In this document: piece by piece, positions 25,856 to 34,296 of the stretch | Numbering within the stretch: position 1 is the first letter of the stretch | How the letters are laid out: every line of letters starts with the position of its first letter | Assembly (NCBI RefSeq): GCF_009725165.1 | Contig: NZ_WNZW01000006.1 | Coordinates: forward strand, 1-64,000 | DNA from: Paenibacillus woosongensis | GTDB lineage: Bacteria; Bacillota; Bacilli; Paenibacillales; Paenibacillaceae | Direction of reading: 5' to 3' | Length of the DNA: 64,000 nt | Translations under genes and position numbers: made by a program | Notes under the pieces: model-generated | What the model saw: the letters and a program-made list of their open reading frames with translations, nothing else | What the model was told of the DNA's origin: nothing | Database searches by the model: none

Positions 25856-26557
25856 ATGGTTATTGGAAAAATCGCGCTGAAAATATTTATCGGCTTCGTG
25901 GGGCTGTGGGTACTGACACGCCTGCTCGGAAAAAAGGAAATTTCCCAGCTTACGCCGTTCGATTTCGTTTCATCCGTCATGCTGAGCGACCTGGTCGGGG
26001 AGACGGTATATGACGAAGACATCAAATATTCGGAATTGATCTTTGCGTTGTTTTTATGGGGATTACTGTCCTTCGTATTTGAAAAAATATCGCAGAAGCT
26101 GAAGCGTGCCCGCGGCTTCCTGGATGGGAAGCCGTCCATCATCATCCGCGACGGCAAGGTGGATCTCCGGCATATGCGCCAAAACGGACTGGACTTCGAT
26201 CAGCTGCGCATGCTGCTTAGACAGCATGAAGTCTTCTTCATAAGCGAGGTCGCTTATGCTATATTTGAACCTAACGGAACGCTAAGCGTGATGAAGAGGC
26301 CGCAGGAGGAAGCGATCAAGCGCAAGGACCTCGGCTTGGACACCTTCAATGAGAAAGCGCGCCTGTCTTACTGCCTGGTAGAGAACGGCGTGATCGACCG
26401 CACAAGCCTGCAAATGATCGGCAAAGACGAAGCCTGGCTGCAGCGGCTGCTGGAGAAGAGCGGTTATGAGCGGGTGGAGGACGTGGCCTATGCGGAGTGG
26501 AAGGAAGACGAGAACCTTTACGTGGTGCCGCAGCAGCGGAACAGAAGGGAGAATTAG
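25856..26557 (+). CDS. YetF/DUF421 family membrane protein
   Basis: 233 residues from ATG 25856 with GGGGGGA upstream. Three N-terminal TMs, including the conserved GKKEISQLTPFDFVSSVMLS after TM1, then the DUF421 domain: ARGFLDGKPSIIIRDGKVDL, LRMLLRQHEVFFISEVAYAI and FEPNGTLSVMK. YetF-type proteins are widespread in spore formers and act around sporulation or germination membranes; the biochemical role is unclear. It ends with the ribosome binding site of the next gene. Confidence 0.9.
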   Translation: MVIGKIALKIFIGFVGLWVLTRLLGKKEISQLTPFDFVSSVMLSDLVGETVYDEDIKYSELIFALFLWGLLSFVFEKISQKLKRARGFLDGKPSIIIRDGKVDLRHMRQNGLDFDQLRMLLRQHEVFFISEVAYAIFEPNGTLSVMKRPQEEAIKRKDLGLDTFNEKARLSYCLVENGVIDRTSLQMIGKDEAWLQRLLEKSGYERVEDVAYAEWKEDENLYVVPQQRNRREN

Positions 26558-26558
26558 A

Positions 26559-26978
26559 GTGGAGCGGGAGCAAGTTCGTGTAGTAAGGGAGATTCCGGAT
26601 GCTGGAGATTATGCGGCCCTAAGAAGCCAAGCGGGTCTGAGCCCGCGGAGCGAGCAGGGAATCAGGGTCGGCTTGGGCAACTCTCTTTTTGCGGTATGTT
26701 TGTATGCTGGAAATGAGCTCATCGGCATGGGGAGAGTTGTAGGCGATGGAGGCTGTTTTCTGCAAATCGTGGATATCGCCGTGCGTCCGGATTATCAGGG
26801 GCAAGGGCTTGGAAGGCTCGTCATGGACGAGATCATGGCCTATCTGGCCAGAGAGGCGCCGCCGGAAGCCTATGTCAGCCTCATCGCCGATCAGCCGGCA
26901 GACAGGCTGTATTTAAAATATGGCTTCCAATACACGGCCCCGGCGTCTCTCGGGATGTATTTGAGGATATCACAATAG
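26559..26978 (+). CDS. GNAT family N-acetyltransferase
   Basis: 139 residues from GTG 26559, eight bases after GAAGGGAG and one base after the YetF stop; a frame extending to 26466 overlaps that gene. Motif A is VDIAVRPDYQGQGLGRLVMD (acetyl-CoA pyrophosphate loop Q-x-x-G-x-G) and motif B DRLYLKYGFQYT. The substrate is unknown. Confidence 0.9.
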   Translation: MEREQVRVVREIPDAGDYAALRSQAGLSPRSEQGIRVGLGNSLFAVCLYAGNELIGMGRVVGDGGCFLQIVDIAVRPDYQGQGLGRLVMDEIMAYLAREAPPEAYVSLIADQPADRLYLKYGFQYTAPASLGMYLRISQ

Positions 26979-27039
26979 CGCAGCATGAGCTGAGCTTGTT
27001 GCATGATCCCCTGAACTGATAAATAAAGGAGATGTCTGT

Positions 27040-27873
27040 TTGACTGCCACTGTCATTGAAATTTTGTTGATTGCTGTCCTGGCCGGAATTGTAGGCTCCA
27101 TTCTCGGTCTAGGCGGTGGAATCGTCGTTACTCCGGCACTGACACTGCTGTTCGGAGTGGAAATCAACCACGCGATCGGAGCCAGTCTGATTTCGGTTAT
27201 CGCGACTTCCAGCGGCTCGGCCGTAGCCTACATAAGAGACCGAATTACGAATGTGAGGGTAGGCATGTTCCTGGAAATTGCCACGACGGTAGGGGCGATT
27301 ACGGGAGCGTTCCTCGCGGCGTTAATTGCGCCGAATTTCTTGTATTACATTTTTGCCCTGCTGCTATTGTATTCGGCTTATGCGATGGTGAAGAAGGGCA
27401 AGGAGGAAATCCCCGTGAACGTCCCGCAGCATCCCGTGGCAGAGAAGCTGGGGCTTGGCGGAGAGTACTATGATAAAGCGCTTGGCAAAAATATTACCTA
27501 TAACGTGGACCGGGTATACGAAGGTTTTGGCGTCATGTACGGCGCGGGCGTAGTATCCGGACTGCTCGGCATCGGCAGCGGAAGCTTCAAGGTGATGGCG
27601 ATGGACGTTTTTATGAAAATGCCGCTCAAAGTATCCACGGCGACGAGCAACTTCATGATGGGCGTTACCGCCGCGGCTAGTGCGGGAATCTATTTTCTTC
27701 GCGGCGATATCATTCCTGTCATTTCGGCCCCGGTGGCTCTCGGTGTGTTGATCGGGGCGACAATCGGAGCCAGGATCATGCAGCGGCTGAAAAGCAAAAC
27801 GATCCGCAAGCTATTCATTCCGATCATGATCTATGTAGCCTGTCAAATGATCTACCAAGGATGGGGGGCGTAA
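27040..27873 (+). CDS. TSUP (TauE/SafE) family sulfite/organic-anion exporter
   Basis: 277 residues from TTG 27040 with AAGGAGATG upstream. About eight TMs in two halves, each with the Gly-rich TSUP motif: GSILGLGGGIVVTPALTLL and SGLLGIGSGSFKVMAMD. The loop of about 40 residues between halves (VNVPQHPVAEKLGLGGEYYD) is longer than usual. These proteins move sulfite, sulfoacetate or similar anions. A DUF1634 gene follows 3 bases later, a pairing typical of one TSUP subgroup. Confidence 0.92.
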   Translation: MTATVIEILLIAVLAGIVGSILGLGGGIVVTPALTLLFGVEINHAIGASLISVIATSSGSAVAYIRDRITNVRVGMFLEIATTVGAITGAFLAALIAPNFLYYIFALLLLYSAYAMVKKGKEEIPVNVPQHPVAEKLGLGGEYYDKALGKNITYNVDRVYEGFGVMYGAGVVSGLLGIGSGSFKVMAMDVFMKMPLKVSTATSNFMMGVTAAASAGIYFLRGDIIPVISAPVALGVLIGATIGARIMQRLKSKTIRKLFIPIMIYVACQMIYQGWGA

Positions 27874-27876
27874 CCT

Positions 27877-28260
27877 ATGGCTGAGCAACAACAAGCAAGC
27901 CGTCAGGATCGGGCGGCGGAGGTCGAAATCGCCATTAGCAAAATGCTGCGAATCGGCATCGTGCTGGCCGGCCTCGTGATCGTCGTCGGCTTGGTCCTCT
28001 TTCTCGTTACCGGGGACAGCGGTTATCCCGGGGATACCTTCCCGACGAGCCTGCCGGAAATTTTGCGCGGTATGGTGGAGCTGAAGTCCGTAGCCATTAT
28101 CGAGGCTGGCTTGATCCTGCTTATCCTGACCCCGGTGTTCCGCGTCTTCGTCTCTATGTTCGCGTTTATCCATGAGAAGGACTACCGCTTCGTGCTGATT
28201 TCGATTCTCGTGCTGGTCATCCTGGCCCTCAGTTTTGCGCTTGGCAAGGTTGGAGTCTAG
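27877..28260 (+). CDS. DUF1634 membrane protein
   Basis: 127 residues with three TMs (ILRIGIVLAGLVIVVG-type segment at 25-45, VAIIEAGLILLILTPVFRVF and FVLISILVLVILALSF). The spacing IEAGLILLILTPVFRV is the DUF1634 core. Coupled to the TSUP gene (GGGGGGCGTAAC between them), so probably an accessory subunit of the exporter. Confidence 0.88.
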   Translation: MAEQQQASRQDRAAEVEIAISKMLRIGIVLAGLVIVVGLVLFLVTGDSGYPGDTFPTSLPEILRGMVELKSVAIIEAGLILLILTPVFRVFVSMFAFIHEKDYRFVLISILVLVILALSFALGKVGV

Positions 28261-28477
28261 TTTGGGCTGGAGCAGCTTAGCCTGACCTAGCGCAGGGCTT
28301 AACTTTTGGCTAGCACAGCTTAACTTCCTGATCCAGCATGGCTGCACATGTTGGCCTGGAGCAGTTTAGCTTCTTAATCCAGTTACCTTAAACCTAAAGC
28401 AGTTTCACTTGATGGTGCAGCACAGCTATAGTTTTATGCACACCAGCTTTACGCATACACACTCGCTTTATGCACAA
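28261..28477 (+). repeat. Degenerate tandem repeats after the TSUP operon
   Basis: GGAGCAGyTTAGC-like units and ..AGCACAGCTTAAC.. alternate from 28264 to about 28420. No gene is seen. Confidence 0.5.
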
Positions 28478-28565
28478 AGCCTCTTCCGCTAAGCAGGAGA
28501 CTGACTTTTTCTCGCAATTGAGGGCGTGGTCAGCTCCTATGCGCCTGGAAGAGGCCCTTTTTGTC
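28478..28565 (+). terminator. Long bipartite hairpin, probable terminator
   Basis: GCCTCTTCC (28479-28487) pairs with GGAAGAGGC (about 28547-28555), with inner GGAG/CTCC and CTGAC/GTCAG pairing; CCCTTTTTG follows. It could also be a structured leader for the next gene. Confidence 0.5.
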
Positions 28566-28657
28566 GTCTGGGGTTGCCTGCGACGTTTGAGCCGAGGCGC
28601 TTTGTGATAATTATAATAGAAAGCATCATCAAAACCAGAAGAGAGAAGGCGTTTGAA

Positions 28658-29296
28658 ATGAAAATCGTCATTTACGGCAGTACGGGCACGATTGGCAAAG
28701 CCATTTTGGCGGAAGCGCTGCGGCGAGGACATGAAGTGACCGCAGTCGTTCGCAATACATCCAAGCTTGAGGCTGAGTCGGGGCAGGAGCGGCTTCATTT
28801 GCTGACCGGAGATATTTTGATGCCGGAGTCGATTGCACAGGCAGTGGAGGGGAAGGACCTTGTCATTAGCGCTTACGGCCCGCAGTTTGGAGAGGAGGAC
28901 GAGCTCCCGGAAGCAGCCCGTTCTTTGGTGGAGGGTGTAAAGCGGGGAGGCGTCCGCCGTTTGATCGTCGTGGGCGGAGCCGGGGGATTGGAAACGGAAT
29001 CCGGCGTTCAATTGATGGATACCCCGGAATTTCCGGAGGAAATCCGGCCTTTGGCCAGAGCGCATGAGGAAGCCTATCACGTCTACAAAGCCTCCGATCT
29101 GCTGTGGACGGTTTTAAGTCCAGCAGCTGTCATTGAGCCGGGCAAACGCACAGGGCAATTCCGGATTGGCATTAACCGTTTAGTTACGGACGAAAGGGAT
29201 CAGAGCCATATTTCCGTAGAGGACTATGCAGTGGCTTTGCTGGATGAAGCTGAAGATCCGCAGTTCCCTGAGGCGAGATTTACGGTTGCATATTAG
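28658..29296 (+). CDS. NAD(P)-binding atypical SDR / NmrA-like protein
   Basis: 212 residues from ATG 28658 (AGAGAAGG upstream). N-terminal Rossmann motif MKIVIYGSTGTIGKAILAEA with GxxGxxG, then AVVRNTSKL, and VVGGAGGLE. A Tyr-x-x-x-Lys is not obvious, as in NmrA/YwnB-type atypical SDRs. Likely binds NAD(P)H as a redox sensor or flavin/quinone reductase. It stands alone between two repeat-rich gaps. Confidence 0.88.
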   Translation: MKIVIYGSTGTIGKAILAEALRRGHEVTAVVRNTSKLEAESGQERLHLLTGDILMPESIAQAVEGKDLVISAYGPQFGEEDELPEAARSLVEGVKRGGVRRLIVVGGAGGLETESGVQLMDTPEFPEEIRPLARAHEEAYHVYKASDLLWTVLSPAAVIEPGKRTGQFRIGINRLVTDERDQSHISVEDYAVALLDEAEDPQFPEARFTVAY

Positions 29297-29620
29297 TTCA
29301 AACCAGTAGTATAAAATTAATTCTATTAATTAAAGCGTCTGCTGATGTGAGTGTTCGGATTGGCAGGAAGGCATTGGCATACTTAAGATGTAAGCAGCAG
29401 GATGTTGATGGCAGGCCTGGATGGACAGTAACAAAGCACGGATATTGAGGGCAGAACTAGATGATCGGTAACAAAGCCGGATATTGCGGACAAGCCTATG
29501 ATGAACAGCAATAAAGCAGGATGTAGCTGGGCTGGGCATGGCTAAGATGAATAGCAATGATGTTGCTGGATTGATTATGATCAAAAGCAATAAGGCAGGT
29601 TAGCAGGCAGGGGGGGGACA
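29297..29620 (+). repeat. Degenerate 39-bp tandem repeats
   Basis: From 29398 to about 29600 five diverged units of roughly 39-41 bp occur, consensus near GGATrTTGmkGGCAGrCCTr GATGAnCAGTAACAAAGC. No gene; the last unit runs into the ribosome binding site of the next gene. Confidence 0.7.
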
Positions 29621-31309
29621 ATGCAGCTGGTAACTTCGGAACAGATGAGGGAGATCGATCAGTACACGATAAATATGCTGGGCATTCCGGCGATGGTTTT
29701 AATGGAAAACGCCGGACGGGCCATCGCTGAGGAGGTGCTGGCTTATTGCCGGGCCAACAGCCTGCGTACAACCGATGGCCGCCAACCGGCGCAGTGTCAC
29801 GCATGGGGGAGGAACTGGCAGAAACACCCGTCGGACGCCAAGGATGGTGCCTGGCAAGCTATCCAAGCGACCCGGGAGGTGATCCGCTCGGATGCAGGCG
29901 ATAGAGAGGCGCTGGCCGGGGAATGTTGGCTAATCCTGATTGGCAAAGGCAACAACGGGGGTGACGGGCTAGTCTGTGCCCGTCACTTGGCGGACGCGGG
30001 CCTTGGCGTCCGCCTGCTGTATGCGGAGCCGCCGGAATCGCTTCGCGGGGATGCGGCGGCACAGCACGCGATCGCGGAAAGGCTGGGCCTGCCGCGATCG
30101 GTATACACGCCCGGTGAGGCCGGGACTTTCTCCGGCTGCACCGGGATCGTGGACGCGCTGCTCGGCACGGGCGCGAAAGGGGCTCCGCGAGGGGCTTACG
30201 CTTCCCTGATCCGCGAAGCGAATGGAAGCGGTCTGCCGATTATCGCGGCAGACATCCCGAGCGGCCTCGACGCCGATACGGGCAGCCTGCACGACCCGTG
30301 CATCCGGGCCCGGAAGACAGTTAGCCTGGCCTTTATGAAGGCGGGGCTGACCCAATATCCGGGAGCGGAGGCGTCTGGTGAGGTCGTGGTGCGCTATATC
30401 GGCATCCCGGCTGCATTGCCTCCGCATGTGCCCGGGGCAGGGCAGCTGCTGACCGAGGCCTCGCTGCAGGGCGGGCTCGGCGTCAGCGTGGACCGTACCC
30501 GCCAGGCGGACGGCCACAAGGGCACATACGGGCACGTGCTGCTGGCCGCGGGCAGCCTGCCGATGAGCGGCGCGGGGCTGCTCTCGGCCAAGGCCGCGCT
30601 GCGCGCCGGCTGCGGTCTGGCCACGTGGGCGCTGCCCGCGGCGCTGCAGCCGCACACGGCAGGCGCCGTGCCCGAGCTCATGACCGCCCCGGTTCCCGAT
30701 GACGGGAACGGGGCGTGGAGCGAGGCCGCCGCAGACGAAGTGCTGCGGCTCATGCAGGCGCGCGATGTGCTCGCCGTCGGCCCGGGGCTTGGCCGCTTCC
30801 CGGGCGAGGCGGGCTTCCTGCGCGCCCTGTGGGAGGGCATCCCCCGTCCGCTTGTCGTGGACGCGGATGCCCTGAACATCCTCGCTGCGGCCGGAGGCCT
30901 GGCAGCGTGGCAGCGCCGGGACGCGGCGACGGTGCTGACGCCGCATCCCGGCGAAATGGCCCGGCTCGCCGGGCTGAGCACGGCCGAGGTCCAGCGGGAC
31001 CGCCTCGGCCTGGCGCGCCGCTTCGCCGTGCAGCATGGCGTGACGCTGGTGCTCAAAGGGGCCCGCACGGTCGTTGCGGACCCTGACGGCAGCGTCTACG
31101 TCAACACCACCGGTCACCCCGGGATGGCGACCGGAGGAAGCGGCGATGTGCTCACTGGCATCATCGCCTCGCTGCTGGCCCAAGGCCTGAGCGCAATTCA
31201 AGCCGCTGCGCTGGGCGTTTACCTGCACGGCCTGGCCGGAGAGCGCGCCGCTTCGGCGCGATGGACATCCGGCTCCCTGCTTGCCGGAGACATCATCGAG
31301 GCGCTGTAG
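29621..31309 (+). CDS. nnr: Bifunctional NAD(P)H-hydrate epimerase / ADP-dependent dehydratase
   Basis: 562 residues with GGGGGGG upstream. The N-terminal epimerase domain has MENAGRAIAEEV, GKGNNGGDGLVCARHL, and IAADIPSGLDADTG. The C-terminal kinase-like dehydratase domain has GTYGHVLLAAGS, VGPGLGR, TPHPGEMARL, VLKGARTVV and the catalytic block GHPGMATGGSGDVLTGIIAS. It repairs hydrated NADH and NADPH. Residues 45-95 are an insertion absent from most homologues, between the first helix and the NNGGDG loop. Local GC is far higher than in neighbours (30400-31100). Confidence 0.95.
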   Translation: MQLVTSEQMREIDQYTINMLGIPAMVLMENAGRAIAEEVLAYCRANSLRTTDGRQPAQCHAWGRNWQKHPSDAKDGAWQAIQATREVIRSDAGDREALAGECWLILIGKGNNGGDGLVCARHLADAGLGVRLLYAEPPESLRGDAAAQHAIAERLGLPRSVYTPGEAGTFSGCTGIVDALLGTGAKGAPRGAYASLIREANGSGLPIIAADIPSGLDADTGSLHDPCIRARKTVSLAFMKAGLTQYPGAEASGEVVVRYIGIPAALPPHVPGAGQLLTEASLQGGLGVSVDRTRQADGHKGTYGHVLLAAGSLPMSGAGLLSAKAALRAGCGLATWALPAALQPHTAGAVPELMTAPVPDDGNGAWSEAAADEVLRLMQARDVLAVGPGLGRFPGEAGFLRALWEGIPRPLVVDADALNILAAAGGLAAWQRRDAATVLTPHPGEMARLAGLSTAEVQRDRLGLARRFAVQHGVTLVLKGARTVVADPDGSVYVNTTGHPGMATGGSGDVLTGIIASLLAQGLSAIQAAALGVYLHGLAGERAASARWTSGSLLAGDIIEAL

Positions 31310-31527
31310 CGCTTGATATGCAGGGCGAGAGGCATTGCACCGCAAGAGCAGTTCATCGGCATATGGGCGACAGCTATCCAAGCATGCCCCGGACCTGCTT
31401 CGTGCGCACAGGGAATTGTGCTCACGAACCTGTAATCTGCCGCCATAAGCGGAATCACCGGCTCCCGGCACGCAGGAAAAGCTAGCCACCCGCCGTTAAA
31501 GCGGTCAACCAGGGAAATGCCGCTGCT

Positions 31528-32703
31528 CTATGTCGTAACCATTGCTCCGCCGTTTACATGGACGACTTCTCCGGTAACGAAGCTGGAATCACTGCTGGCG
31601 AGGTATACATAGGCGGGAGCCAGCTCATACGGCTGAGCCGCACGTCCGATAGGCGCATCCGTACCGAAGACGGCAACCTCCTCTGCGCTGAAGCTGGAGG
31701 CAATAAGCGGCGTCCAGGTCGAGCCCGGCGCCACGGCGTTGACGCGAATGCCGCAGTCGATCAGCGAGAGCGACAGTGACCGGGTGAACGAGACGATCGC
31801 TCCTTTGGTCGATGAATAATCGATCAATGTCTTATGTCCTTGATAGGCCGTGATGGAGGCAGTGTTAATAATCGAGCTGCCTCGGCATAAATGGGGCAAT
31901 GCGGCCTGAACCATGAAGAAAAACGGAAAAATATTCGTTTGAAAAGTCTGATAAAGCTGCTGCTCTGAAATATCAGCGATGCTTTGCTGAGGGTATTGTA
32001 CGCCGTGGTTGTTGACCAGAATGTCGAGTCTGCCAAAGGTGGAAATCGTTTCGCGGACGACGGCTTCGCAGTTTTGCTTGAACCGCAGATCGATTTTGAT
32101 AGGGAGGCAGCATTGGCCAAGCTCTTCAACACGGGCTTTGGTCTCCAGGGCGTCCGATGTTTCCCATAAATAAGGGATGACGACGTCCGCTCCTTCTTTG
32201 GCAAAAGCGATTGCGACCGCCCGGCCGATGCCGCTGTCTCCGCCAGTGATAATGGCGACCTTGCCTTTCAGCTTGCAGCTCCCGCGATAGTTTGGATTTT
32301 CCGAGATCGGACGGGGATGCATTAAGCTTTCCAGGCCAGGCTGATGCGGCTGATGCTGGGGCGGGAAGGCGATGGGCTGTTCTTTGCATACGGTTTTCTT
32401 GGCATAATACGGGTAAACGGGATTGCCGCTGTCTCCTGGATAAGGATGCATGTGCTGCCCTGCCGTCATGGGAAGCTCATGATCTGCGGGATGTGCCATA
32501 TGCTTGTGGCCGTGCGCCGCGATTGGGGCATTTGGGTGCATCGGGAAAGCCGGGGTTACCGGGGGTTCCGGGCTTGCCGGGCTTACTGGGTTTATTGGGT
32601 TTATTGGGTTTATTGAATTCATTGGGTGCATTGAGTGCATTGAATGTATTGAATGCATTGAATGCGCGGAGTGCATGGAACTCATTGGATTCATCGGGTT
32701 CAA
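31528..32703 (-). CDS. Short-chain dehydrogenase (general stress protein 39 type) with Met/His-rich repeat N-terminus
   Basis: 391 residues from TTG 32703, eight bases after GGAGG; ATG 32694 is an alternative. Residues about 130-391 are a classical SDR: KVAIITGGDSGIGRAVAIAF, NNHG (usual NNAG), catalytic Ser in NTASITAY, YSSTKGA (YxxxK) and RVNAVAPG. The bridge PIAFPPQHQPHQPGLESLMH and NPNYRGSCKLKGK matches the YdaD/YhxC general-stress branch. Residues 1-95 are foreign to that family: MHS/INP three-residue repeats encoded by 9-bp units, then a His/Pro-rich stretch (HGHKHMAHPADHE) that may bind metal. Confidence 0.9.
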   Translation of the reverse strand: MNPMNPMSSMHSAHSMHSIHSMHSMHPMNSINPINPINPVSPASPEPPVTPAFPMHPNAPIAAHGHKHMAHPADHELPMTAGQHMHPYPGDSGNPVYPYYAKKTVCKEQPIAFPPQHQPHQPGLESLMHPRPISENPNYRGSCKLKGKVAIITGGDSGIGRAVAIAFAKEGADVVIPYLWETSDALETKARVEELGQCCLPIKIDLRFKQNCEAVVRETISTFGRLDILVNNHGVQYPQQSIADISEQQLYQTFQTNIFPFFFMVQAALPHLCRGSSIINTASITAYQGHKTLIDYSSTKGAIVSFTRSLSLSLIDCGIRVNAVAPGSTWTPLIASSFSAEEVAVFGTDAPIGRAAQPYELAPAYVYLASSDSSFVTGEVVHVNGGAMVTT

Positions 32704-32967
32704 CTGCAAAACCTCCAAAAATTAATCATAATAATTCTTCTGGAGTATGAGTATGCATATGCCTAGGCAAGGGTGCCGATAATTGACTTTGGACGAAAAT
32801 ATTGATAGCATTTTTAGTAAAGTAGAGTTGTTCGGTCGGAATTTAATCAATGGAAGCTCACACTGCAAACGGCAGGATTAGATCACAACGGAAAAATTAG
32901 CTATGATAGAATTTAGCTGATAGTATGTAGCGAACGACAATAAACCTAAGTAAAGGAGAATATAGAT

Positions 32968-33522
32968 ATGCCAAAGGTAACGATTATTAATGGCAGTCCT
33001 ACGCCCGGCTCCCGTCTGACGGCGATGATCGAGCTGGCGGATGAACTGCTGCGGAAGCAGGATTTCGAAGTGAATCATGTGAATGTGGGCGAGCTTCCTC
33101 CGGAAGATCTCATCCATACGAAGTTTGAGAGCGAGGCGATCGTCAAGGCGAACGGTCTTGTGGCCGAAGCGGATGCCGTCATTATCGCCAGTCCGGTGTA
33201 CAAGGCCTCCTACACTGGAGTGTTGAAGACCTTCCTGGATCTTGTCCCGCAAAAGGGCCTGGCCGGCAAAATCATCCTGCCGCTCTTTATTGGCGGAAGC
33301 CTTGCGCACCTGCTGTCGATCGACTACTCGCTTAAGCCGGTGTTATCAGCGCTTGGAGCGCGCCATATTCTGGGCGGGGTATACGCGGTAGATGCTTATA
33401 TCGCCCGTACGGATCAAGGCGGCTTCGATGTCAGTGAGGAACTGGTTACACGCCTGGAGGATAACGTGGCCGAACTGGTCGAGGAGACCAAACGGCGCAT
33501 CCAATATGCGGCCCTAAAGTAA
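32968..33522 (+). CDS. NADPH-dependent FMN reductase (SsuE type)
   Basis: 184 residues with AAAGGAG upstream. Flavodoxin-like fold: KVTIINGSPTPGSRLTAMIE (phosphate loop), AVIIASPVYKASYTGVLKTF and VPQKGLAGKIILPLFIGGS are the SsuE/NADPH:FMN reductase signatures. It supplies reduced flavin, classically to sulfonate monooxygenases; no ssuD lies here. Promoter region 32704-32967 separates it from the divergent SDR. Confidence 0.9.
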   Translation: MPKVTIINGSPTPGSRLTAMIELADELLRKQDFEVNHVNVGELPPEDLIHTKFESEAIVKANGLVAEADAVIIASPVYKASYTGVLKTFLDLVPQKGLAGKIILPLFIGGSLAHLLSIDYSLKPVLSALGARHILGGVYAVDAYIARTDQGGFDVSEELVTRLEDNVAELVEETKRRIQYAALK

Positions 33523-33539
33523 TTTCAGCAAGCTAAAGT

Positions 33540-33585
33540 TAAAAAGCTCTAAATCATTCGTAATGAACGATTTAGAGCTTTTTTG
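33540..33585 (+). terminator. Terminator after the FMN reductase
   Basis: AAAAGCTCTAAATC pairs with GATTTAGAGCTTTT around TCGTAATGAA; T6 follows. Confidence 0.9.
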
Positions 33586-33727
33586 AGTTTGTTGGAACCG
33601 CAAAATGATGCAATAGTGCAAAATTTTTTATTTAGGGTCGCTCATGATCCGGTTTCTTGGAAACCACTGAATTCAGGGTGATTCCAAAGAAACTGGGCGA
33701 GTAACTTGTACCGCTGGAAAATCAAAA

Positions 33728-33918
33728 CTAAATGTATTTTATACAGCTAGTTAAGCTCTTTTATCAAAAAAACATGCGCTAAATGCAAAACATGCAGTTA
33801 GTTTGCGAGAATGGAGCGAATTCGTCGAAATCACTTAAAACTAAATGTAGGATTTGCAGTTAGTTCCCTTTAACACGGCTAAAGTCGATGAACTAACTGT
33901 ATGAATTACATCTAGTTA
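33728..33918 (+). repeat. 190-bp interspersed element, copy C
   Basis: Same sequence plan as copies A, B and D: CTAAATGTATTTTATACAGC TAGTT start, CATGCAGTTAGTTTG, TTTGCAGTTAGTTCCC and inverted AACTAACTGTATGAATTACA TCTAG end. Its inner part is closer to copy D (AGCTCTTTTATCAAAAA). Confidence 0.85.
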
Positions 33919-33952
33919 CCTGCTGATCCTGGCCATCTAAGTAAAATCAGCA

Positions 33953-34034
33953 CAGCCACAATCTGTGTCCTGACCAACCTAGGAACAGTCATACAATCAC
34001 AATTTGCGTCCTCATCAACCTAGGAACAGTCGAA
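33953..34034 (+). repeat. 48-bp imperfect direct repeat
   Basis: CACAATyTGyGTCCTsAyCA ACCTAGGAACAGTC occurs twice in succession. A weak echo (GGAACAGTTATAAATCAG) follows copy A near 11571. Confidence 0.7.
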
Positions 34035-34296
34035 AAATCAGCAGTTTTATTTACTGGAAAGACACCAGTTCAATTAAGTAAGGGGCTACTGAGGCTACCG
34101 CACCATACATCTAAGGGACCGTGAGATTATCCAGTATTCTTCTAAGGATTTCATTCGCATTTCTCGTATCGAAGTTATTGAGTCCGTGAGGCCCTCACAG
34201 TATCCTCCACCGCTTTCAACCCATAGAGAGCAAAGTTTGGATTCGAAGAATACCTGCACTTTTGCATTTACTTTATCAGAAAAGAAAGAAACCCTC

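Larger units (their letters stand above)
33586..34296. other. Repeat-bearing gap
   Basis: No gene is seen. It contains the 190-bp element C (33728-33918), a 48-bp direct repeat (33953-34034) and about 250 bases of unassigned sequence before the 3' end of the TPR-like gene. Confidence 0.6.

Noticed and set aside
29969..31489. 506-codon open frame on the minus strand
   Set aside because: It is antisense to the GC-rich NAD(P)H-hydrate repair gene; Arg/Gln/Ala-rich translation with no motif.
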